A DNA stretch of 17,340 nt from positions 4,204 through 21,543 of the forward strand of contig METF01000188.1 of NCBI GenBank assembly GCA_001771235.1, given 5' to 3'. Below, piece after piece: positions 6,480 through 13,407 of this stretch. Every line of letters begins with the position of its first letter. Position 1 is the first letter of the stretch. The notes below the pieces were generated by a model that saw only the letters and a program-made list of their open reading frames with translations, searched no databases and was not told where the DNA came from. The stretch comes from Candidatus Zhuqueibacterota bacterium RBG_16_48_16 (GTDB lineage Bacteria > Zhuqueibacterota > Zhuqueibacteria > Residuimicrobiales > Sediminimicrobiaceae). A program made the translations under genes and the position numbers.

Positions 6480-7799
6480 ATGAACCCATCCTCACATAAA
6501 CCTTCCTTTGCCGCTACCATAAGCTGGATACTCTACGATTTTGCCAATACGGCCTTTTCGATGAATGTTGTGTCCCTCTACTTTGGTACGTGGATTATCA
6601 TTCATCTTTCGCAACAGGATGCCGTGGTCTCGGTCGCCAACTCTCTGTCCATGATCTTTGTTGCGGTTACTTTGCCTGTGCTGGGAGATTGGGCGGACCG
6701 GAAAGGAAGAAAGATTTTTTCACTGGCGGTATTTACGGCATTTTGCATTGCCGGTACGGCTGTGCTGGGTTTATTAGGCACGGTCAAGGCGAGCGTCACG
6801 CTGATCGTGGCCGCCGCTTTTGTTGTCTTTATCATCGCCAATTACAGCTACCAGGGTGGCCTGGTTTTTTACAATTCTTTGATGCCGAGCGTGAGCACCC
6901 CAAAGAACATCGGCAGGGTTTCGGGATATGGTGTCGCTTTGGGTTATGTGGGTTCAATAGCCGGTTTGGTTCTTGCCGGTATTTTTGTCGATGCCGAACT
7001 GTTTGGAATCAAGATAAAAGAAATTACCGCCGGAGGCGCGCCTGCGGCATTTATTCCGACAGCGGCTTTGTTCCTGGTGTTTGCCCTGCCCATTTTTATT
7101 TTTGTGAAAGAGCCGCCTCTGCCCTGGGAGAAAAAGCAGAGCTGGAAACTAAAGGATTCGTATAAAAGGGTCATTAAGACTCTAGTCAGCACCAAAGAAC
7201 ATCCCGGCCTGGTCAGATTTCTTATTGCGAAACTGTTCTACGAAGACAGCATCGAAACGATCATCATCTACATGGGTGTCTACGCACAAAAAGCCGTCGG
7301 ATTTTCGCTTTTGGAAACGAAACAATTTTTCATCGCTCTCATACCTTCGGCGATAGTGGGCTCTGCGTTTTGCGGCATCATGACCGATCATTATGGCTCT
7401 AAAAAAGTCCTCCAGGCCGTTATTGGTCTATGGATTCTCTCTCTTTTGGCTATTGTCCTGACGTCAGACAGAACCCTTTTTTATATTTTGGGTGCTATCG
7501 TTGGTGCACTGATGGGCTCCACCTGGACTTCGGCCAGGCCGTTGTTCATCACCCTGGTGCCCAAAGAAAGGCTGGCGGAATTTTTCGGACTGTATGCCTT
7601 GTCCGGTAAAGTAGCCGCAATCGTAGGTCCCCTGGTCTGGAGCGCCACCACTCTTGCTCTGGCGGCTTTCGGGGACGTCATAAAATATAAAGCAGCACTA
7701 TCGGCTTTAATCGTGGTCATGATTGCTGGATTCTTTATCCTGCGTGCTGTCCCGGATTATCATATAGAGCTGAAGAAAAAGCAGTCCGGCCTGCCCTGA
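6480..7799 (+). CDS. MFS transporter of the UMF1 (Atg22-like) type
   Basis: The 439-residue protein has about 12 hydrophobic segments. Its N-terminus WILYDFANTAFS is the signature of UMF1/Atg22-type major facilitators (W-x-x-Y-D-x-A-N-x-x-F). Supporting features are GDWADRKGRK (about 68-77) as the loop 2-3 MFS motif, YQGGLVFYNSLMPSV with the family's Y-N-x-x-L-P-like segment, and IGRVSGYGVALGYVGS. In the C-terminal half, GIMTDHYGSKK is the second loop motif. The family is linked in yeast to amino-acid efflux from the vacuole; bacterial substrates are mostly unknown. The start has no evident Shine-Dalgarno, but it follows the roadblock gene by 20 bp and is probably translated from the same transcript. 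No functional tie to the GTPase module is apparent. Confidence 0.85.
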   Translation: MNPSSHKPSFAATISWILYDFANTAFSMNVVSLYFGTWIIIHLSQQDAVVSVANSLSMIFVAVTLPVLGDWADRKGRKIFSLAVFTAFCIAGTAVLGLLGTVKASVTLIVAAAFVVFIIANYSYQGGLVFYNSLMPSVSTPKNIGRVSGYGVALGYVGSIAGLVLAGIFVDAELFGIKIKEITAGGAPAAFIPTAALFLVFALPIFIFVKEPPLPWEKKQSWKLKDSYKRVIKTLVSTKEHPGLVRFLIAKLFYEDSIETIIIYMGVYAQKAVGFSLLETKQFFIALIPSAIVGSAFCGIMTDHYGSKKVLQAVIGLWILSLLAIVLTSDRTLFYILGAIVGALMGSTWTSARPLFITLVPKERLAEFFGLYALSGKVAAIVGPLVWSATTLALAAFGDVIKYKAALSALIVVMIAGFFILRAVPDYHIELKKKQSGLP

Positions 7800-8071
7800 T
7801 CCCCCATCATTCTTCTTCGCTCCTGCCGTTTTTCTGATATTTTTATGTGACCTCGATATCTCAACTCTCATTTCTGCATTTCTAAAAAGAAAATTTGTGT
7901 CGAGCTGAAACACTGTTTTATTATTGAACACAAATTGCGGTTGCGGCCAATGATTCGCCAATCGCTATATGTTCACAACATGCTGAAAAACAGAGGACGA
8001 TTTTTCCGATAAACGGGAATGGTTTTTGCAGAAAGAGGATGCTTTCTTTATACTTAACCTGGACATGTCCG

Positions 8072-8135
8072 GTTGGGTGGCAGCTATCCTACGAGGCCAG
8101 CCCCGTTGGATGTATGCTATCCAACGGGGCAAGCC
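8072..8135. repeat. Two-copy imperfect tandem repeat, 33-nt period, with 12-bp hairpin
   Basis: Bases 8072-8102 and 8105-8135 align without gaps at a 33-nt offset, both containing GTTGG, GCTATCC and a GGC..AGCC end, with about 24 of 31 positions identical. The second copy, with the end of the first, forms a perfect stem. GCCCCGTTGGAT (8100-8111) pairs with ATCCAACGGGGC (8119-8130) around a seven-base loop. No T-run follows, so it is not a standard terminator. Confidence 0.6.
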
Positions 8136-8271
8136 AGAGCCGAAAAGTTGATCATTATACATGGCAGATGAATAAACGCTCCTCTAACGCCGAGGTCGCA
8201 AAGGCCGCAGAGGGTTCCAGAGAAAGTTACTCGTTTCTTGTTGATAACCAGGACTACAACGTAACTTTTCA

Positions 8272-8292
8272 TGTCATTCCTCCTGAATGACA
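8272..8292. repeat. Short copy of the TGTCATTC/GAATGACA element
   Basis: TGTCATTC and GAATGACA are separated by only five bases (CTCCT). The left flank CTTTTCA is the same as that of the long copy at 10073-10141, and the right part TTCCTCCTGAATGACAC is identical too. It therefore looks like an internally deleted form of that element. Confidence 0.6.
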
Positions 8293-8432
8293 CCCTCTTC
8301 GTTTTAGATACGAATCTGGAGCATTAGATGATGTACAATTCCCATAGTTTTCCATGTATGATCTGAGCACCAATCATCCATTCTTTCACGTTCCCGGCTT
8401 TTTATTGGTTTTTGAGAAAGCACAGACGACGC

Positions 8433-9800
8433 ATGAAAAATTTTTTACTTGTTTCTCCAAAACAGAACCGGTTGGATCATATCGGCAACCTGCTCCGTGA
8501 AAACGGCTTCAAAGTCGTGCGGGCGGGTAGCGAATCGGAAGTTATATTTTGCCTGAACAGAATAGCCTCAATCGATGCTGTGGTGGTTGATGTAACATTT
8601 ACCTCAGAATCATGGCCGGCGTTCATTGAATTTATTTCGATCTATACCGGGGGAAAGCCGTTGTTGTGTCTCATCAGCCAGGCGGATTTAAAAACGGCCG
8701 CATCGGTTCTTAAAAAAGGGGCTTATGATTATCTCCTCGAGCCTGCCGATGATGAGGAACTAGTTGACGCCTGCCAAAAAGTTGCCGACAGCAACTTTGC
8801 CGCAGAGATTGCCAGGGCGAGAAGCAACAACTGGTCGCGGGAACAAGAGATATTCCTTTACCTGCCAAAATCAAAAGTCATGCGGCAAAGATTTCAGCAA
8901 CTGGGCATTTTAGCCCGCACCGAGGCGAATTTGGTTCTTCAAGGCTCGGCAGGTGTTCTCAAGGAGAACTTTGCCCGCCTCTGCCATTTCCTGAGTCCGA
9001 GACGCTTTGCCCCCTTTATCACCGTTCAATGCCGCCAAAAAAATTTTCAGACGCTCTTTGCGGAAATCTTTGGGGTGGATGACGATCGCCAGGTGGCGGC
9101 GTCGCCGAGGACCGGCGCAATCGAAAGAGCGCACGGCGGCACGATTTTTCTTGATGAGCCGGACGAGCTGCCGGTGAATATACAGTACAAGCTTGTCGAT
9201 TTCATCGAAGAGCTGGAAAGATCCGTTGTCGCAGGTGGCAGAAAAGAGATTCCTGACGTTCGTTTTATATGCGGGGCCAAAAGTCCCGTTGATGAATTCT
9301 CCAAAGCCACATCACTTCAAACCGGTTTGTGGGGAAAAATGGCCACGGCCATCGTTCATTTTCCGGCTTTAAGCGAGCGAAAAGATGACATCGAAACAAT
9401 GATTATGGAATGGATTGATTTCAAATCTTTTTATAATCATAAAGCGATCGATGGATTGTCAAAAGATGCGTTGAACGTGTTGGCCAATTATTCGTGGCCG
9501 GGCAACGATGAGGAGCTGGAACAAATTGTGGAGAAAACGCTCGCGGCAACAGATCATGCCGTTATTCAACCGTCCGATCTGCCGGAATTTGATGATCGAC
9601 ACTATCTTGACAGAAAAGAGTTTCATTTGAGATTAAATTCATTTTTGTTAGATCATGTTGAAGAAAAATTGATCTCCCGGGTGTTGGTACATTCGGGTGG
9701 AAATATAAGCCGGTCTGCCACCACCCTGGGCATTAGCCGTGGGACGTTGTATAATAAAATCCGCAAGTATGGTTTGGAGGAGATGCTGGAGAAGCAATGA
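8433..9800 (+). CDS. Degenerate NtrC-family regulator (pseudo-receiver, defective AAA+, Fis-type HTH)
   Basis: The domain order is that of a sigma54 activator: receiver (about 1-115), AAA+ (about 150-375), Fis/HTH_8 DNA-binding end (GGNISRSATTLGISRGTLYN, about 421-440). The ATG at 8433 gives 455 residues and a normal receiver start; a TTG at 8412 in the same frame is less likely. Several key motifs are altered. The receiver keeps D53 (VVVDVTF) but lacks the acidic pair, and its Lys is replaced (LLEPAD). The Walker A site reads GSAGVLKE instead of GESGTGKE. The GAFTGA loop is replaced by DRQVAAS. The arginine-finger segment FREDLYYRL is LQTGLWGKM, and sensor II GNVREL is GNDEEL. Walker B (GGTIFLDE, D241/E242) is kept. 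It probably binds DNA without normal ATP-driven sigma54 remodelling. It directly precedes the polysaccharide genes and is a likely regulator of them. No histidine kinase is in view. Confidence 0.85.
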   Translation: MKNFLLVSPKQNRLDHIGNLLRENGFKVVRAGSESEVIFCLNRIASIDAVVVDVTFTSESWPAFIEFISIYTGGKPLLCLISQADLKTAASVLKKGAYDYLLEPADDEELVDACQKVADSNFAAEIARARSNNWSREQEIFLYLPKSKVMRQRFQQLGILARTEANLVLQGSAGVLKENFARLCHFLSPRRFAPFITVQCRQKNFQTLFAEIFGVDDDRQVAASPRTGAIERAHGGTIFLDEPDELPVNIQYKLVDFIEELERSVVAGGRKEIPDVRFICGAKSPVDEFSKATSLQTGLWGKMATAIVHFPALSERKDDIETMIMEWIDFKSFYNHKAIDGLSKDALNVLANYSWPGNDEELEQIVEKTLAATDHAVIQPSDLPEFDDRHYLDRKEFHLRLNSFLLDHVEEKLISRVLVHSGGNISRSATTLGISRGTLYNKIRKYGLEEMLEKQ

Positions 9801-9873
9801 CGTGGTGTTCTTTTGTGTGGTGCGGAATATATACGCAAAAATTCAGGTATCTGACCCAAAATCCCAGATGGGA

Positions 9874-9912
9874 CATTTTTGTAATCTCTGTTTCCCAAAC
9901 GGAACAAAAATG
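9874..9912 (+). repeat. Inverted repeat after the regulator gene
   Basis: CATTTTTGT (9874-9882) is perfectly complementary to ACAAAAATG (9904-9912). The 21-base interior can form a second imperfect GTTTCC/GGAAC pair. Just before it, TCCCAGATGGGA (9862-9873) is another small palindrome. It begins 74 bp after the regulator stop codon and could be a transcript-end structure, but no T-run follows. Confidence 0.4.
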
Positions 9913-10019
9913 GATGAGCCAAAGTCGCTCCACGCCTTGTTCGGAAATTTTTTGTTATTAATGATTATAAAAACAGGGGGATGTATTTCTGCAAATTCAA
10001 TAAATTGCGCTATGTATTG

Positions 10020-10035
10020 TGGCATAGCAATTGCA
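10020..10035 (+). promoter_or_regulatory. Candidate sigma54 (-24/-12) promoter
   Basis: TGGCATAGCAATTGCA matches the TGGCAC-N5-TTGC consensus with one change in the minus-24 box (T for C). GG (10021-10022) and GC (10033-10034) are separated by the required ten bases. Transcription would start near 10046, about 175 bases before the SLBB gene, with the TGTCATTC element in the leader. The upstream gene is an NtrC-family protein. The match is by eye, and a chance hit in AT-rich sequence is possible. Confidence 0.45.
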
Positions 10036-10072
10036 TTAAATAACCAGCCTGGAACTATAGCATAGCTTTTCA

Positions 10073-10141
10073 TGTCATTCAGAAGGGATTTTTGTTCTTA
10101 TCGGCATATTGCATAGAATCGACGATTCCTCCTGAATGACA
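10073..10141. repeat. Long copy of the TGTCATTC/GAATGACA element
   Basis: The 69-bp element starts TGTCATTCAG and ends CTGAATGACA, a perfect 10-bp terminal inverted repeat. Inside, AGAAGGGAT near the left end faces ATTCCTCC near the right. A shortened copy with the same ends and left flank lies at 8272-8292. It carries no gene and sits in the probable leader of the polysaccharide operon. Confidence 0.65.
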
Positions 10142-10221
10142 CGGTCATTTTAAAAATAAAATGATTGGTATTCAATTGGTGAATTGTCAGCCACTGGTGA
10201 TAAATTGGGATTTTTCTTTTG

Positions 10222-10836
10222 ATGAATCGATCAACGGATAAAATAAGATTTTTCTTTCCCTTTTCAAATTCCCAAACTGCAGGAATGCTTTTCGGGCTTT
10301 TATCTTTTCTCTTGTCAACACCCCTGGCGTCGCAGGAGGTGGGACAACAGAGCGGCTACATTTTGGGAGATGAAGAAGGATTACAGATGAAAGTCCATGT
10401 GTGGGGCGAGGTGAGCAAACCCGGCGAATACCTGGTGCCTTATAACACCAATGTCCTGGAGCTCATATCGAAAGCTGGCGGACCAACGGTCTATTCCAAT
10501 TTGTCCAAGATTCGCTTGACACGCCAGATGAATACGCTACGATTAGGGAAAGAAGACCTGAAAAAAATCGTCAGCGAATCCCGCTCGGGCCGAATCAATG
10601 AGGAAAACCTGGAAAAATCTCTGTCTGACAATTTTTCAAGCAGGGTGTTTCGCTACGACTTGTCCGACTATTTGAAAAACAAAAGCGGCTTCAATCCTCC
10701 GCCGGTGATGCAGCCGGGTGATATTATTTACGTTCCCCGCAATGCCTGGCGAACATGGCGGGAGATCGTCAGTGTGGCACATGAGCTTGCTATCATTACC
10801 AGCGTTTATGTGTGGTATTTAAGAGCACAGAATTAA
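10222..10836 (+). CDS. SLBB-domain polysaccharide export protein
   Basis: The 204-residue product (ATG at 10222; an adjacent TTG at 10219 is in frame) has a signal-peptide-like N-terminus (LFGLLSFLLSTPLASQ). It then has one SLBB domain (VHVWGEVSKPGEYLVPYNTN, LELISKAGGPTVYSNL, about 56-105), a basic linker, and QPGDIIYVPRN near residue 172. The C-terminal helix AIITSVYVWYL could be a membrane anchor. SLBB proteins such as Wza and GfcC act in polysaccharide export. Here the Poly_export domain that normally precedes SLBB in Wza is absent, and the protein is about half the Wza length, so it may be an accessory SLBB protein rather than the channel itself. It is followed 25 bp later by the Wzc-like gene. 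Confidence 0.8.
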   Translation: MNRSTDKIRFFFPFSNSQTAGMLFGLLSFLLSTPLASQEVGQQSGYILGDEEGLQMKVHVWGEVSKPGEYLVPYNTNVLELISKAGGPTVYSNLSKIRLTRQMNTLRLGKEDLKKIVSESRSGRINEENLEKSLSDNFSSRVFRYDLSDYLKNKSGFNPPPVMQPGDIIYVPRNAWRTWREIVSVAHELAIITSVYVWYLRAQN

Positions 10837-10861
10837 TTCAACCTAGAGGAGAACATCGAGT

Positions 10862-13237
10862 ATGCAGCCGGTCGAAAAAGACCTGTCTCCCGTTCATTCT
10901 TTTTGGAATATTTTGCTGAGGCGCGGCTGGTATATCATCGCATGTTTGATAGCCGTGCTGGGGCCAATTGCCATATACAACAGGACGGCCACTCCGACAT
11001 ACGAGGCGATAACCACAATTATATACGAGAAATCGCGTTTACCGATCAGCGCAGCCAATCCGTTCGAATATGCGGGTAAGGAATCGCTGCTAAACCACAT
11101 CCAGGAGATCAAGAGCCGCTCTGTTGCCCTCGAGGTCGTATCCGAGCTTCCGCAGGAAGTGTTGAAAGAAATGCCTCTGCCGAAAAAAACAAACGAGAAA
11201 TTCGATCGGCGGACTTTTTATGCGGCGAAGATTCGCAAAAACATTCAAGCATCGCCCGCAGCGGAGTCGGACATCATTCAAATCAAGGTGCGCGCTAACG
11301 ACAATTATGCCGCTATGGTCATCGCCAATACTGTTTGCGATGTGCTGGAAAAAAGGAACCTTCGCATCAGGCAGCAGGAAGTGAGCGGCGTTCGCTCTTT
11401 TATCGAAGAGCAGCGGGAAAATTATTCAAACAAGCTCGAAGAGGCTGAAAGCGCATTACGCGATTTTAAGGAGGTCAACCGCGTCACGTCGCTGGATAAA
11501 GAGGTTGAAGAAGTTCTCCGGCGAATTACGCAAATCGATGCCCTTTACCAGGAAACAAAGGCGAATCTGAATAAAACCCAGGAAAGACTAAAGACCGTAA
11601 TCGAAAAGATCGCCTCGCAAAGGCAGACGCTGGTTCCCTCGATTACCGATGTTTCTACGCCGCTCGTCCAGCAATTGAAAGAAGATTTGAAAAACCTGCA
11701 GGCAGACCTCATCCGGATGACCCTCCAGGGCGTGCCGGATTCCAATCCCAAGCTGCAATCCATGCGCGCTGATATGGAGCGAATTCGCAATGAGCTCACG
11801 GCGGAAGCTATCAAGATTGCCGCAATGGATAACGTGATCGACCCTCTGTCACAGATGTCGCTGCTTTTTGAGGAAAAATTCAACCTCGAGCTGGAGATCG
11901 AAACGCTGCGAACGCAGCAAGAATCCCTGGCGTCTACTGTCGACAATTATGAAGCGAAACTACGGAATTTGCCCAGCAAGGAGTACCAGTTGGCGCGACT
12001 GACTCGCGAGAAGGAATTGGCAAACAGCATTTTTATCATGTTGTCGCAGCGAAGAGAAGAAGCGCGGATTTCGGAAGCGGAAAAGCTTGGCAACATGCGC
12101 GTCATCGACCGGGCCGAGCTGCCCCGATCGCCCATTTATCCCAAAAAACGCCTCAATCTCGCCATTGGTATGGTTCTCGGCCTGACTATGGGTTTGGGGC
12201 TGGCGTTTTTCATGGAAACACTGGATGTCTCGATCAAAACACCTGATGAGGTGGAGAAAAAAACCGGATTGACAATTCTCGGCTCAATTCCCAATTTGAA
12301 ATCCAGAGCCAGGGAAACAGTTGCCGAAGAATACGAGGACAGAAGTTACCGGGAGCCTTCACGGCAGCTTATTACCTACGCGGCGCCAGCATCGCCGGCC
12401 TCCGAGGCCTATCGCACCTTGCGAACCAACCTGCAATTCTCCAATTTGGCTGAAAATTTTAGAATCGTTTTACTCACCAGCTCCGGACCCCGCGAGGGCA
12501 AGTCCACCACCGTTGCCAATCTTGCCGTAGCCACGGCGCAAATGGGTTTGAGAACTTTGGTCATCGATGCCGACTTGCGCAAACCGACCATTCATCGATT
12601 TTTCGGCTTGCATCGCGAGCCGGGATTGGCGAATATTTTATCCTATTTTTTTCATAAAAGCCAATTCAGGAGTTTCAACGGCGTGGTTGTCCGGGAGGAT
12701 GATGAAGATATTGAGAGCAGCAAAGGCCCGATGGGCCAGGCTTCGGTGAAGGCAAAGAAAACGGTTCAGGATATCGCTTCGCTCGATCTGGCGCTTTCGG
12801 AAGCCGTGCAGCCGACAAATATTCGTGGCCTGGATGTTCTCACCTGCGGCGAGCTGCCGTCGAATCCGTCGGAAATGCTGGCCAGCGAAACGATGAAAGA
12901 TCTTCTTGTGCTGGTCAAGGAGCGTTATGATTTTGTCATTATCGATGCCCCCCCGGTCATCGCTGTGACCGACGCTGCCGTGCTGGCGCCTATTGTGGAC
13001 GGCGTTGCCTTGGTGCTCGAATCCGGCAGGAATGATAAAGAGATCATCCAGAAGGCCAAAAGCCTTTTGAGTCGAGGCGGCGTCAATCTGCTCGGCGCCA
13101 TATTGAATAATGTCAAAGAGCGAAATCTCTACGGCGACTATAATTATTACTATACTTACTATTCCCAAAAAGAAGAGCTGCAAGCGAACCCCAGGAAAAG
13201 GAAGGTAAATAAACCGAAATCTCACGGAACTACATAA
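10862..13237 (+). CDS. wzc: Wzc-like chain-length co-polymerase with BY-kinase domain
   Basis: The 791-residue protein has TM1 at about 23-41 and a Wzz-type domain (TYEAITTIIYEKS). A long periplasmic coiled coil (about 175-380) follows, then the GNVR-like segment (LPSKEYQLARLTREKELANS), TM2 at about 430-450 after SPIYPKKRLN, and a cytoplasmic tyrosine kinase. Kinase motifs are intact: Walker A GPREGKST (542-549), Walker A-prime VIDADLRKP (567-575) and Walker B FVIIDAPPV (691-699). The tail is a tyrosine cluster YGDYNYYYTYYS (757-768), seven tyrosines for autophosphorylation. Such proteins control chain length and assembly of exopolysaccharide in the inner membrane. An insertion of about 40 residues (about 597-640, acidic then lysine-rich) separates GLANILSYF from the AVQPTNIRGLDVL segment. 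Start is supported by AGAGGAG about ten bases upstream. Confidence 0.92.
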   Translation: MQPVEKDLSPVHSFWNILLRRGWYIIACLIAVLGPIAIYNRTATPTYEAITTIIYEKSRLPISAANPFEYAGKESLLNHIQEIKSRSVALEVVSELPQEVLKEMPLPKKTNEKFDRRTFYAAKIRKNIQASPAAESDIIQIKVRANDNYAAMVIANTVCDVLEKRNLRIRQQEVSGVRSFIEEQRENYSNKLEEAESALRDFKEVNRVTSLDKEVEEVLRRITQIDALYQETKANLNKTQERLKTVIEKIASQRQTLVPSITDVSTPLVQQLKEDLKNLQADLIRMTLQGVPDSNPKLQSMRADMERIRNELTAEAIKIAAMDNVIDPLSQMSLLFEEKFNLELEIETLRTQQESLASTVDNYEAKLRNLPSKEYQLARLTREKELANSIFIMLSQRREEARISEAEKLGNMRVIDRAELPRSPIYPKKRLNLAIGMVLGLTMGLGLAFFMETLDVSIKTPDEVEKKTGLTILGSIPNLKSRARETVAEEYEDRSYREPSRQLITYAAPASPASEAYRTLRTNLQFSNLAENFRIVLLTSSGPREGKSTTVANLAVATAQMGLRTLVIDADLRKPTIHRFFGLHREPGLANILSYFFHKSQFRSFNGVVVREDDEDIESSKGPMGQASVKAKKTVQDIASLDLALSEAVQPTNIRGLDVLTCGELPSNPSEMLASETMKDLLVLVKERYDFVIIDAPPVIAVTDAAVLAPIVDGVALVLESGRNDKEIIQKAKSLLSRGGVNLLGAILNNVKERNLYGDYNYYYTYYSQKEELQANPRKRKVNKPKSHGTT

Positions 13238-13252
13238 AAACGATGATCCCCA

Positions 13253-13279
13253 TCAGGCATCCGGCTAATCCATGCCTGA
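13253..13279 (+). terminator. Hairpin after the wzc-like gene, weak terminator candidate
   Basis: TCAGGCAT (13253-13260) and ATGCCTGA (13272-13279) form a perfect 8-bp stem with an 11-base loop, 16 bp after the stop codon. No T-run follows, so readthrough into the glycosylphosphotransferase gene is likely. A second perfect palindrome, AATGTGCG-A-CGCACATT (13305-13321), lies between it and the next gene and might be an operator. Confidence 0.35.
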
Positions 13280-13304
13280 CCTGAATAATTCACAAAAAGT
13301 GACA

Positions 13305-13321
13305 AATGTGCGACGCACATT
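13305..13321. promoter_or_regulatory. 17-bp near-perfect palindrome, possible operator
   Basis: AATGTGCG and CGCACATT flank a single central A, an 8-bp perfect dyad of the size bound by dimeric repressors. It lies 87 bp upstream of the glycosylphosphotransferase start. No partner protein is identified, and a single copy gives weak support. Confidence 0.3.
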
Positions 13322-13407
13322 CAATCAATTTATAAATTATGCAGGCTAAAACGGATGAGGACGGGATTTCTATTTTTTCTGAGTGTCGCTTTTAACAGGG
13401 TATACGG

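Larger units (their letters stand above)
7800..8432. other. Intergenic stretch, 630 bp, repeats but no supported gene
   Basis: It contains a 10-bp palindrome GGACATGTCC (8061-8070) and a 33-nt imperfect tandem repeat with a long hairpin (8072-8135). There is also a purine-rich segment with GGTCGCAAAGGCCGCAGAGG-like words (8190-8212) and a short palindrome (8272-8292). An 83-codon plus-strand frame at 8039-8290 covers these repeats and is not a credible gene. The promoter for the downstream regulator should lie here but is not recognised. Confidence 0.5.
9801..10221. other. Intergenic stretch, 421 bp, regulatory region of the polysaccharide operon
   Basis: It holds a long-arm hairpin (9874-9912), a sigma54-type promoter candidate (10020-10035) and the TGTCATTC element (10073-10141). 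Plus- and minus-strand frames across it show no protein family resemblance. The length and content suggest the control region between the regulator and the SLBB-wzc operon. Confidence 0.5.

Noticed and set aside
6590..7165. 191-codon plus-strand frame inside the MFS gene
   Set aside because: It is an alternate frame of the transporter; its cysteine- and arginine-rich sequence is typical of frame shadows.
8039..8290. 83-codon plus-strand gene upstream of the regulator
   Set aside because: It is built from the tandem repeat, the purine-rich words and the collapsed TGTCATTC element. There is no family resemblance and no ribosome binding site.
9739..10065. 108-codon plus-strand frame overlapping the regulator end
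   Set aside because: It overlaps the Fis domain coding region in another frame and covers the promoter region; it has no family pattern.
10774..10792. Second sigma54 promoter (TGTGGCACATGAGCTTGC) before the wzc-like gene
   Set aside because: Both boxes look good, but GG and GC are separated by 11 bases instead of 10. It also lies inside the SLBB coding region.
12638..13225. 195-codon minus-strand frame opposite the wzc-like gene
   Set aside because: It is a shadow of the kinase domain, which has all its motifs on the plus strand.
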